From Gnetum montanum (taxonomy: Eukaryota > Streptophyta > Gnetopsida > Gnetales > Gnetaceae), in contig MNCI01006542.1 of assembly GCA_015680685.1 (NCBI GenBank), forward strand, positions 137,783 to 201,782: a stretch of DNA of 64,000 bases, written 5' to 3'. Each line of letters starts with the position of its first letter. Positions within the stretch are counted from its first letter, which is position 1. The position numbers and the translations under genes were made by a program. This document shows, piece by piece, positions 36,083 through 46,254 of this stretch. The notes beneath the pieces were generated by a model, which saw only the letters and a list, made by a program, of their open reading frames with translations, had not been told where the DNA came from and searched no databases.

Positions 36083-36100
36083 TGGTACTATTGCTAGGGA
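36083..36100 (+). promoter_or_regulatory. primer binding site of element C (tRNA-Asp type)
   Basis: TGGTACTATTGCTAGGGA, one base inside the LTR. Compared with TGGCGCCGTTGCCGGGGA it differs at six positions, all in the three CpG dinucleotides, each of which has become TA. Confidence 0.65.
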
Positions 36101-36189
36101 TGGTGCTAGTTATCTAGATTAGTTATATTATACACAATCATTGTAAAGGTATTAACGATCTATCTCTTAGAAAACATTAATATTTTAAA

Positions 36190-38150
36190 TCATACACATT
36201 ATTAGACAAAACCATATCTTATTCACATAGGACCAATAATGCATCATATGATGAAAGCACTCATAGGAGAAACAATAGGATCTACATTGAAGAAAATTGG
36301 AGTGAACAATCTCAAATAGGTGTTTCCTATGCTCATTTAGATCCTTACTACACTTAAAGATTATATTCAATTGGTGTAGACAATCATAGAGGAGATGGAG
36401 TAAGTCCTAGATCAAGGAGGGCCTCAAGGCCTAGAAGCTCCTCTAAACCTAGATAAGATATATCAAGGGACCATGGGGAGAACTATAGAAGCCATGGTGA
36501 TTCTCCGAGTTCCTCATATTCCTCTTCCTTTTCAATGTCTAGTTCTAATGAAGATGAACGTAGGTATCGAGATAGAGCTCCACTATGGAATCAAGACAAA
36601 GATAGAAATCTAACCCAAGGAAAAAATTAAAGACATCACGATGAGCATAGACAAGAACATCATAATCAAATGAATAGAAATACAAATTTTCATCACAACA
36701 TGTCTAATGATGATGAACCCTTGTTGGCCACTAAGAGCCTGATGCAAATCACAAAGGTAGTTAAGATACCTCACAAGCATCGCAAGGATAGTCGCTTACC
36801 TAGGCTTGATATAAAAAATATCCCTAAACTTGTGAGAGGCTACAACACAGATCCACAACATCATATACAAGCCTTCCATAATGCTTGTGCCTTGTAGAAC
36901 ATTAAGAATGGATGGAAAAAGCTTAAAATCTTTCCTAGGAAACTAATCAATGAAGCATAAATTTGGTATAGATCATTGGAACTAAGTTTTATTCATCAAT
37001 GGTTCACAATGTTGGAACTTTTCAATGAAAAATACCAAACCTATGTAAGGGTGTCCAACTTGAGGAGAAAAATCTATGAGTAAAAGCAAGAAAATCATGA
37101 ACCCTTGGATGTGGTCTTGAATAGATACTACTCACTACTACATAGATGCTTAGGCCATGGTTTCTCTAAGGAAAGGTAAGTTTTCAACATCATAGATGGG
37201 CTTCGTAATGAAACAAGGGAGATCCTTGGGATATATGCTCTAGGTCAATTATATGAGCTATGGATCCATTAGATTCAAGAGTTGATTGAGCATGTGGCAA
37301 AAGAAGAAGGAGGGTTATGAAAATGGAAGAATGTAGAGGAAAAAAACTAGGACCCAACTCTTCAAAATAAAAGCATCCATATCTATGATGAGGAAAAAGC
37401 GGCATCTCTTGATGAGATGATTTTACAACCAACCTTGTCAATAGAAAATTTTATCAATGAGCTTGAAGCAAAGCTAGGTGAGATGCTAGAAGGGATGAAT
37501 GAGAAAGTTAAAACTTGTGTAGAAACCATAATGGAGAGAGTGACATAAAGAAAATCAAGTATTCACAACAAAAGGAGGAAAAAGAACCAACAAAATAGCT
37601 AGGACCACTTATCAACAAACAAGAAAAATGACTAAAGGAATTGAGGCTATAGAATTAAACATAGACAAAGATAATGGATGTGACATTTTCATATATCATC
37701 ATCTAAACGGACATTTCCTGGTCTTCTTACATCTACATGAGTATTGGGTAGGGCCATTAAATTTGAAGTTTGTAGAGAAGCACATGTCCAAGAGATTTTC
37801 TCTTGCATGTAATAATTTTAGACAACCTAGAAACCCACACCATCCTCCTAATCCATCCACACCTCTTCCACCAGTAGTAGTTCCCATAACACCTCCTACT
37901 CCAACAATGTAAGGGGAACTTCCTCCTCAACCGCAGCAACGTCACGTTGCAAGAGCTGTAAATATTCAACCTGCTGCTGGTTCTGACAACTATAAGAAGA
38001 GAAGACCTTTCTTCACAACCAAAAGCCTAAACAAACTCTCACAACAACAAGCGGTTGAGCCCATGTATACTCCTCCACCATCTAACACTTCGGAGCACCC
38101 TTCAGTCCAACATAGCTTAACGCATACGGTTATGTTAACGCATACCATAA
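36190..38150 (+). pseudogene. gag: gag of element C
   Basis: In order: an Arg/Ser-rich N-terminal part (RPRSSSKPR; DHGENYRSHGDSPSSSYSSS), then DDEPLLATKSLMQITKVVKI and the capsid-like core LPRLDIKNIPKLVRGYNTDP, HHIQAFHNACAL, MLELFNEKYQTYVRVSNLRR, RYYSLLHRCLGHGFSKER, and a coiled-coil-like Glu/Lys part (IENFINELEAKLGEMLEGMN). The C-terminal 37800-38150 is Pro-rich (RNPHHPPNPSTPLPPVVVPI). It aligns throughout with E (63974-62091), D and G. No CCHC knuckle is visible. Many stops interrupt the first two thirds; 37900-38150 is better preserved and CpG-richer. Confidence 0.8.
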
Positions 38151-38209
38151 NNNNNNNNNNNNNNNNNNNNNNNNNNNNNNNNNNNNNNNNNNNNNNNNNN
38201 NNNNNNNNN
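38151..38209. other. assembly gap of 59 N
   Basis: All bases are N. The gap lies between gag and protease and removes the start of the protease, where the catalytic Asp-Thr/Ser-Gly would be. Just before it, TTAACGCATAC occurs twice within 25 bases, so a short tandem repeat may have caused the gap. Confidence 0.99.
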
Positions 38210-38703
38210 GAGTTAACTTAATTTCACGAGAGATGTATCACGCCTGGAACCTACCCCAACTTAAGAAGAGCAACATTCAACTAGAGCTGGTAGACCAGTC
38301 CATCACCATTCCCTTGGGATTGGTGAAGGACATCATTACCACTGTGTGTGGTTGGTCTTACCCAGCTGATTTCCTGGTGATTGAAGTTAACAACAATGAA
38401 GGGGACTTTCCAATTATAATGGGAAGGGCATGGCTTAGTAGAGTAGACGCATGCCTTAGGATCTGCAATCTTTCCTTGGAAATTTCTAAGATAAACATTT
38501 ATGGAATGATCGAGAAGAGGAAAGTTCCATGCATCACATACAGTGATTCATTGGGTGATGACATGGAGGAAATACCTCCATGTAATAGGTGTGCCCTTGA
38601 AAACATGAAACAAAGATGCCTGTATGTAGCAATCACACAACCAATAGTAGACACCCCGTGGTTGACAACTACTCGAAGGAGTAGAAAAATATGCATGGAA
38701 TGA
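38210..38703 (+). pseudogene. retropepsin-like protease of element C (5' end lost in gap)
   Basis: Frame open from the gap to TGA at 38701-38703. SVNLISREMYHAWNLPQLKK follows directly after the missing catalytic triad. TIPLGLVKDIITTVCGWSYP and ADFLVIEVNN are the flap side, and FPIIMGRAWLSRVDACLRIC is the conserved second-half motif (usual I-L/M-GR-F/W-L). This is the best preserved coding piece of the element. The expected RT does not follow; the sequence passes to the spacer within about 160 bp. Confidence 0.8.
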
Positions 38704-40840
38704 ACTGAGGAGACAAGCCATGCCAACAATGAAGGCATAGACACATTGGAATATAAGTGTCGCCAACTTCCATCCCTTAATCTAAGATCATCAATTGGGA
38801 GAAGTTGGACACTTCTTAGAAATACAACTAGACACTCATTATTTTGGATCTCTCCCTTTCCACTCAATCATGGGGGAGATGGCCACCTATGCTAACCATA
38901 TGGGGCCCATAGTTCTTTTAAGTTTTTTTTTTACAATGTTTTTTTTACACATTTTTGTTTTACAAGTTTTTGTTTTACACATTTTTGTTTTACAACATTT
39001 TTTGTCTTACACATTTTTGTTTTACAAATTTCTTTCACTTTTTTAGTTTTTTTTTACAACATCGTTATTCCTTTTTCCATTTTGTGTGTGTGTGTGATCC
39101 ACCTTGTAAGTTTGTCACCAAATAAGTGTTCGGAATGATGGTATGAACTATTTTCATATTGATTGCTAATGTTTGGTTTTTACCTTTAAGTCACAATGTT
39201 GATACTAAGGTATGTTTCTTTTGATATGGCAGGCAATGAGACCACTTCATCCATCCATCCACCAGTTTCTATGGTCTCTCTCGGCTTGGAAATGTATAGT
39301 CCCCTTCTAATAAGAACTTAAACGAATCAGTGACTGGGTATTTCTCAAACTAAGGAAGGACTCAAGGATTGCAAAGGGTGTGACTTCAAGGGAACTTGAT
39401 GCTTTTGTGTTGGCCATTCTCTTGGGTGCTTGGATGTTTTCTTCTTGATTTTTCTTGCCGTTTTGATGTTACCCAACTATTGGAAGCTGAGACAATTAAA
39501 ATAAGAAGTCTTTGCATGGTGTGGTTCTCATGCATAAAAACACAAAACACAAAAAAAAAAGAAAAAAAAGTGAGAATTCAAAGCACACCCATTAGACAAA
39601 ATAAACTTGGCCTACAAGCACTGGTTATGGAACCAAAAGTTTTCCCTCTAACTAAGGCCTTTCTCGCTTCCCATTCTCTTCTTTGTTTCATCGGAATGGT
39701 GGTGACTCTTGGGGAAAGCATTCTTGTTATCCAAGTGGATAGTTTAGCTGAATGCATTAATGTGAAGTCACTAGATGTGGTTGGTTTGAGGCCGAAGTTG
39801 GAATGAGAGTTACCAAGTCACATTAATCATGAAGCACACAAGGGGCTTTACACCACCTTGTTCTTGGGATTTCATTCCATTTTCTTCTCTCCCTCCTCTC
39901 CATTATCCACCTCATTGTTGGTTGTATCATTAGTGTATATATTTTGGTTGATGCATTGTTTTTTCTTGGTAAATTCTTGTGGTTAAGACTTTAACTCTTG
40001 TTCCAAATAACATTCCTGGAGCCTACAGACTCTTTGAATGTGGGTTTGTCAGGGCATTAAGGGCATGAGCCTGCTTTGGGGAGGACCCACTAACATTCCT
40101 ATTTGGAGCATCCATTAACTTCTTTCCCTTAACATTTTGCAATCGATTTTATTTGGTTCATTTCCATCTTGACATCCATTTCACTAATTTTTTCAGTTGT
40201 CCTTTTTTATCTATCTTTCTTCTTCCTTTTCTTTTTCCATTCTAACGCTACCGAAGATTCGCGATTAGTCATGGGGGTATGGGGCTCGACTTTTTTGATT
40301 TTCTCCTAGCCCCAAAATTTTTGATTTTCTTCCTAACCCCTACACCTTCGGTAGTCATCATTAATATATCCCTAGATCTGTATTAGCCATACCACAACCT
40401 AGCCAATGAACCTACACCAAAGCAAGGTATCAATTACGTGATGATTCACTTACCCTTGCTAATATAAAATTGTGTTGTGTGTGTAGATGGCGATCATACA
40501 AACAACAAATAGGATCTAGAGCAAACACTTGGGATGGAGCAGCGCTAAAGCAGCTATGCAAGGAGCAAGCTCGATGGCGCGCTTATGGATGGACAACAAA
40601 GGCGCAATCTTGGCATTAGCAGCAACAACACTTCTTTCTCTCTCTCTTTCTTAGCTGCCAAATGAGGCCTAATGTCATTGTAATAAGGTGTTCACCCTTG
40701 TTGTCATGAACACCATTTTTGTCAAGTCTTGTAATGATGATCCGTTCACATGTCATCCCATTAGTTCCATTCCCCTCAATAATTCCATACCTTCCCGATA
40801 TTATTGTAAGAAACTCGAGGATGAGTTTTCATTCAGTCAT
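38704..40840 (+). other. post-pol spacer of element C
   Basis: Begins with a short linker and then GGGGGAGATGGCCACC (38870), followed by a striking T-rich tandem tract of TTTTGTTTTACACAT units (38925-39055). 39355-39670 matches element A 12960-13260 and element G. A PPT-like ATGGGGGTATGGGG occurs early at 40271-40284, framed by the inverted arms CTACCGAAG (40248) and CTTCGGTAG (40346). ORF2 and its promoter block were not recognised. A 136-codon frame at 39396-39806 is not conserved in the other copies. Confidence 0.6.
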
Positions 40841-40847
40841 GAGGGTA
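40841..40847 (+). promoter_or_regulatory. polypurine tract of element C
   Basis: GAGGGTA, preceded by CTCGAGGATGAGTTTTCATT and CAGTCAT, directly before the 3' LTR. Confidence 0.75.
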
Positions 40848-41772
40848 TGATGAGATGCGATATGTAAAAGCTGCGATATCGTGGCCACCGTGATATTGCA
40901 TCCCATGCAATATCGCGTACATGATATCGCTTCGTCCCCTATGATGTCGCGTACGCGATATCATGGTCCACCACCAAATCTTTAAATAAGAGGAAGAACT
41001 CCCCTTATTTCTCATCCTAGGCTTAAAGTAGGGAAACTCTGGCAGATTGATCACTCCAAAGATAGAATATTTTCCATGTGCCCGCAGTAGGAGTCCCCAA
41101 GTGAATGGATCTTTATTCAAGCAGCTTTGTACCTGAACGCAAGTTGTGTATGGAAATAAAGACGAGCTTTGTGGATAAACCTTGCAGTGCATGGAATAGG
41201 ATTTATTACGTGTTATTTCTTACATGTTATTTCCTACCTCTTATTTATTACCCTGTAGTAGTGCAGCATGAGTACGACTTGATTACGAGCATTTACGGAT
41301 GTGTACAGCTAATCAAGGAATCAACTGCTCATCATGATTAGATTCTCTCACCCTTTCCTTCTAGTTAAGTGCCTCAGTACGACCACTTCTAGCACGTGCG
41401 TTACGCGTGGTGATCCCAATAACGATTAGCGTTTGGTAGCCACGGTTGCATAGTTCAGGGTGTGCACGGTAAGTGGGAATGGATGCTAACGCTAGTTAAT
41501 TTAGACTTAGGTCATTAGTTAGAGTTAGCTAGTTTTTCAACCCTTCACCTCAACATCCTAGGAGAAAAACATTAAAAACTATAAAAATCATATACCTCGG
41601 ACTTACTTAACCATACACCATGAAAACCACAAGTAAGTCTAGGAAGACAACGAATGATTAACCCCAAGTGTTCCATGGGGCGTGTAGGCATTTAGTCTAC
41701 GAAGTTTGACTAGATCGCATGTGCTACGCTTGTTTCGTATGGTTGAGTGTAGGGGTACCTCGCCACTCATCA
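40848..41772 (+). repeat. 3' LTR of element C (young, CpG-rich)
   Basis: 925 bp, TGATGAGATGCG...CGCCACTCATCA. The first 115 bp hold several GCGATATCG and GCAATATCGCG motifs and a perfect 12-bp palindrome TCGCGTACGCGA at 40947-40958. A TTTAAATAA box follows at about 40981. The rest aligns, inverted, with the solo LTR at 55961-56872. It retains far more CpG than the left LTR of the same element. Confidence 0.85.
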
Positions 41773-42072
41773 ACTGTTCTCTAATACTACGGAATAAAAC
41801 TACAAGAGTTTGGCTACTCTACTGACCAAAGAACGCCAATACATAGTGGGACCACACATATTTATAGGCAGAAATGGACACTGTATCGACAGGGCCCTAT
41901 CAATGCATCATTTATGTCGACGAGGCTATGTTGAAGGGGCCTCGTCATTGCATCATTCACATTGACAAGGCCACATTGATGTAGTAGCTTCAAAGTAGTT
42001 GCATTGAAGTGGCTGCATCAAAGCAGATGCATCAAAGAGGCTGCATTGATCCAACCAATTGATGCTTCATCA
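41773..42072 (-). repeat. LTR fragment, minus strand
   Basis: On the minus strand it begins TGATGAAGCATCAATTGG, runs through many short units (CCTCTTTGATGC, GGCCACATTGATG, CAATGTGGCC, GACGAGGCC) and reaches a TATAAATA box (about 41868-41875). It ends where the LTR of element C begins. Only the U3 part and a little more are present, about 300 bp. Element C or its recombinant seems to have cut this LTR. Confidence 0.65.
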
Positions 42073-42346
42073 TGAAGCCTTGTAAAAAAACGTTTTTTGT
42101 CTTCTATAAATACATAACTAAGCATTTCCATTTCCATAAAACATAATGATCATCTTCAACATCTCCTAATCCATATATTTTACAGGAGCATACTTATAAA
42201 AAATGCCAAAAAATTTCAAATCACCATAATTAATACATCTAAAAAAACTTAAAAGGCAATAGCATGTCATCGATGTGCATGATCATTGCTCTTTCATGCC
42301 ATTGCTACAACAGCCTTAACACACACAACTATAGTAAGTTATAACA

Positions 42347-43120
42347 TTGTTGAAAAGGCACGTTTCAAATAAAAATGACCAAGAAAGAAAAAATGTATCA
42401 ACATCTACTTGCACAAAAAGATGTGGAATAGGGAACAACACTAAAAAGGTAGAGTTTGTTGCCTTTTCTGCATTTGAATTCCAAAAGTATTTATTTTCAT
42501 CTATTCCTATTCATTTAAGGAATCAAATTGCTAGAGCAAGAATGAGCTCCCATCATCTTGTTATTGAGATAGGTCATTGGATCAATTTACCAAGAGAGGA
42601 GTGTATTTGCAGATTGTGCAAATAAAGCATAGAAAATGAACATAGTTTTTTAATATTGCCTATCTTTGGCTCACATTGCATTGAAGTATACTATTAATTA
42701 TAATGTGTTGATTGCTTTCTTTAAAATTGACCCTATCTACTTGGGTCTTAACATCAATGATGTTTTTAACTTTCTTCAAAAATATTTTGAAGCTTTGTAA
42801 CCATCTAGCAAAGCCTCTAGACATAATAAAAATTTCTAGATTCAATTTCCAAAACCATATTACTTTAAAAAGCATCTCTTCAACAAGTTAAATGCACCTA
42901 CCATCATTGCTAGTCATTTCTCCAAATAGATAAAGGATCCTTATTTAAGGTGGGTTTTGAGAGCATTTGTGCATGTGTCAAAGTTTAATTTCTTTAGAGT
43001 GGCTAAGCCTAGGTTCAAACCTAAATTTTACAATTTTACCATCATTCCATATAATTGTCCTCATTTATATAAATAAATAATATACATTTTTCAAAAAAAA
43101 AAAAAAACAAAAAAAAAAAA
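42347..43120 (+). mobile_element. 5'-truncated LINE-like element with poly(A) tail
   Basis: The frame at 42347-42625 ends with IARARMSSHHLVIEIGHWIN and LPREECICRLCK. Past the stop the reading continues SIENEHSFLILP. This is the C-terminal zinc-binding layout (S-H-L-IE-G ... R-C-C ... E-E-H-FL-x-CP) common in LINE reverse transcriptases. After a decayed 3' part an A-rich run with one interruption occupies 43093-43120, as expected of a LINE 3' tail. The upstream RT and endonuclease are absent. No clear target duplication was found. Confidence 0.55.
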
Positions 43121-45300
43121 TCTACCACTTCACACACAAGCATCATAGCATCACTCCAAATAGTAATTCCCATTTATCCAAATGAAAACAAAAGACTACT
43201 GAACCCTCCATAACCTATCAAATGATTACTTCTGAAAACTACAGCATTGCGTCCTTCCTAAACATTTCTTCGAACACTTGCTGTATTTGGGTTAGGTGCT
43301 ATGCAGCTTTTTCACCCTCTTTTTTGACAACCGACAATCGCAAACACAAGATACCAAACTACAACTCAGGCCAAAGCGCATGGCTAACATGCTTGAAGGT
43401 AAAATCCATAAACTCGTCAACGGCATATCCTCAGAAGTATGTATCAAATTATCCGCCTGCGGCCGTCGGCAAAACTTTCCTACTCATTTTCACGTTTGGC
43501 AAACCACTAACGATTTCACAGGACCTCTAAATTTAAACACGTAATAAACAGGCAGAATCGTTTCTGCGCCTAGCCTCCGTTGCGCTATTTGGTGTTTGGG
43601 AATTGGGATTATTTTATAAATGTCTGATTATTTGGCTTGTGCAGTAAGGATCGGTATTGGGTCGCGTTTGTTGTTTTATTCCATCTCAAGAATATCCGGA
43701 ATATCCGAAACAACCTATTTTTTGATTATCCTTGCTGGTAGGATAAAAAATTTAGTGACTCATGCCACGTTTCAGCAATTTTACCTTGTATGAGAAATTT
43801 AATGTAATTTTTAAATAAACTTAAAAGAATCCATTTGCAGGATTTATTTTTATTTTCATTCAAAATGTAATATCTGTCCAATAAATTCTACAAGTCTTAG
43901 GACTCAATAAAGCTTCAGTTTTAGTTTTAGTTTCAGCTTCAGCTCCATTAATATGTTTGGGTTATGCATGCTATCTACCTTTGTGTGTTGCTATAACAAA
44001 TAAAGCTTTACTTCTACCTCTATGCTTGACCTGCTCTACTGCTTTACTTGGAGCATACATTAAGTGTTTTTAATGTACTCTACTGAATTGCTAATGCAGC
44101 ACAACAAAGCACAGCATCTACAAACATTGTTTGCAATCATGGTACTTTTTCCACTATTTTCTTTACATTTAAACTATTTATTCTGTTTATTTCAAGCTTA
44201 GTATTTAAGCTCCACATTTCCTCAATTTTTTTTATTGTTATTGTACTTTTCTTTTATGCACTAATGTTTCTTTGTAAAAGTGCTCTTCTTGGCTTATTTT
44301 CCTTTTAGAGAAGCCCACTGGAAGAGTATAACAATCATTATTTATTTTAATTTTTAAATTACCTTAGAAATGATGAATTAAAGTTTGCCATGTACCCTTA
44401 ATTTTTGTCAATCTTTGCTTTTTTCCTTTTTTCAGCCACTAGAGTACCGGACTTGCCATCTTCACAGCCCATTGGTTTGGTCTGAATAAAGGCTTTAAAA
44501 CCATGATGGCCTTTTGGTAATTTTGAAGGTAAATTACTTGAAACTTGAGAGATGCTTGTATTTTAAGTTTCATGGAGTACATGGTGAAGTTTTGGAAAGC
44601 TCACTACAAATTTTGTTCGTATTAATAAAACTATTATTTGGAATGAGGTAAAGTGCCTGTCTCTCAATTAATAAGAATTAGGTCTAAATCTAGGCACAAT
44701 TACTCAAATAGTATTTAAGTTACCTTAAACCTTACAATAAACCCTATAAAATGAAATGCATACAGTCTCCAATTTTAATTTTAAATCATCAATGTATAAC
44801 ATCTACATGTCTTTAGGATCTATTAAACAGAAAAATATAATACATTTCATGAAAGAAAGCTGCTAATGCAGAAATCAATTCAAGGGATGATTCATGGAAT
44901 ACAAGTTCTAAAAAACATTTATGAAAATTTCCTTAAGAAACTTTTACTGGTTATCAAAATTAACATAATTTAGGAGTAACTTTAAGTTTAAGGATAGTAA
45001 AATGCTAAAAATAATTTCTCTGAAAGCCATGTACTCAGAGTTTCAGAATGCTTGCATTTACAGCAATGCAAAGGTGGGGTCAGGTAGGGCCATCTACAGC
45101 TACCAGTAACTGACTTTATTCTTATCTACAAGACCTCATTCACCTTTTGTTGTTTCATAAAGCTACGGCAAAAGGTAAGGCTATTAGCTAGGTCATCTGC
45201 AACATCAGAAGTTGCAGTGAAATTCACGGCCAATATCTTAACGCAAAAGCAAAGCACAGTTCTTTTCACTGCAGCCCAACCGTGTGGATATTAGGCATGC
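43121..45300. other. low-copy, CpG-richer region without a firm gene
   Basis: No transposon domain is seen. 43240-43720 is unusually rich in CpG for this window. An ATG at 43380 opens a frame MANMLEGKIHKLVNGISSE that meets a strong donor AA|GTATGT at 43437. Possible downstream pieces with good acceptors are 44099-44140 (GCTAATGCAG before it, ATG|GTACTT after) and 44434-44486 (TTTTTTCAG before it). The spliced product would be about 50 residues and matches nothing I know. This could be a short or non-coding transcription unit. Confidence 0.25.
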
Positions 45301-45319
45301 TTAGTCCCTATGCTGCGGC

Positions 45320-45634
45320 TATAAAAGCTCACATCCATGAAGAGCAACGCAGGCAACAGCAACGGGAGTTAAATTCCACTACAAGAAGAAGCAGAAACGA
45401 AAGATGGCAGCAAGGATAGAAGTGCTGCTGGAGTGCCGTTCTCCCTTTGGCACTTGGGCTCAGTGGATTCAGCGCCATCAATGGCAATCCTCACTCTCAC
45501 TCAGGGATGACACTAAGAAGTTATACAACTGTCACAATGCGGCAAGAGAGGAGAGCATCTGCATTGTTGATGAAAGAGAGGCAGCAACAGATAATAAACT
45601 GTTCTATTTGGCTATTTTCAGAGCTATTCTTTAA
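45320..45634 (+). CDS. possible small host gene with TATA promoter, unknown product
   Basis: A good TATA box (TATAAAA, 45320-45326, in GCGGCTATAAAAGC) precedes a purine-rich leader and an ATG at 45404. The context AAAGATGGCAGC suits plant initiation. The frame gives 76 residues (MAARIEVLLECRSPFGTWAQ...). An overlapping frame, shifted near 45445, is rich in Ser, Arg and Thr and poor in acidic residues, like a plastid transit peptide. A one-base frameshift or a short first exon is therefore possible. There are no homologous frames elsewhere in the window. It is the best candidate here for a host promoter. Confidence 0.3.
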
Positions 45635-45894
45635 CCCGTTGCTAATATGCTGGAGCAGTGTGAGAAGTAGTGATCTGTAACTGTTACCAATTCGTTGGGA
45701 AGAGTAGCTGAAGAAAAAGTTATATCTTTTACACCTTAACTTCTATTGCTGTATTCAGTATGAGCTTCAGGTGAGCATTAAAAGTTTAGCAAAGGAGGAA
45801 GAAATCTGTCATTTCATTTTGGCGCTAACAGTTCATCCCTGCAGAAATAGCAAACTTTGCTTATATTACAGATAATAGCTCTGTAAGCTTTAAT

Positions 45895-45980
45895 AAATAA
45901 TCCTTATTTTCATTAATGGTTTTCAACTTGCTTCCATAAATAATCCTTATTTTCATTAATGGTTTTCAACTTGCTTCCAT
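45895..45980 (+). repeat. perfect 43-bp tandem duplication
   Basis: 45895-45937 and 45938-45980 are identical (AAATAATCCTTATTTTCATT...CTTGCTTCCAT). Identity without any substitution implies a recent slip or unequal exchange, in contrast to the decayed elements around it. Confidence 0.9.
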
Positions 45981-46254
45981 ACAGTAGACACTCTAGCTTT
46001 TTCATATAAACTTGTAATTCTTCCTTTTTTGCAAAGGTGGTGTGCCCTTTTTCTGATGTAGTCATATAGATCCAAAACCTCATTCTAAATTGGTTCTAGC
46101 TTTCCTTTCACTTGGGCTGACATTTTAATGAGTTCTTTAAAGGAAATTGAAAGCTTCTAATTCTCATGGCTTTCCCTTTTCCCCTTTTTTTAGTAAGCTT
46201 ACTTCTGTTTGTAGTAAGAGGAGTTGATGTGTTAGAGCTATTCCGGAAAAACTT

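Larger units (their letters stand above)
35259..41772 (+). mobile_element. element C: Athila-like, gag and protease kept, RT to integrase deleted
   Basis: LTR, PBS, gag, gap, protease, then directly the post-pol spacer, PPT and 3' LTR. The spacer begins near 38865 with GGGGGAGATGGCCACC...CTAACCATATG, matching 12460-12490 just after the integrase of A, so RT, RNase H and integrase have been removed. The two LTRs are strikingly unequal in age: the right LTR and 37900-41772 keep many CpGs, while the left LTR and gag have lost them. No ORF2 is recognisable before the PPT. Confidence 0.65.

Noticed and set aside
37628-37969. Overlapping short frames on both strands near the gag end of C
   Set aside because: Only the plus-strand frame fits the gag of E; the minus-strand ones are shadows.
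39396-39806. 136-codon frame in the spacer of C
   Set aside because: The aligned spacer of A has no such frame, and the composition is not protein-like.
44434-44486. Terminal exon of a known small host protein
   Set aside because: Acceptor and stop are plausible, but two reading phases work equally well and neither peptide is recognisable.
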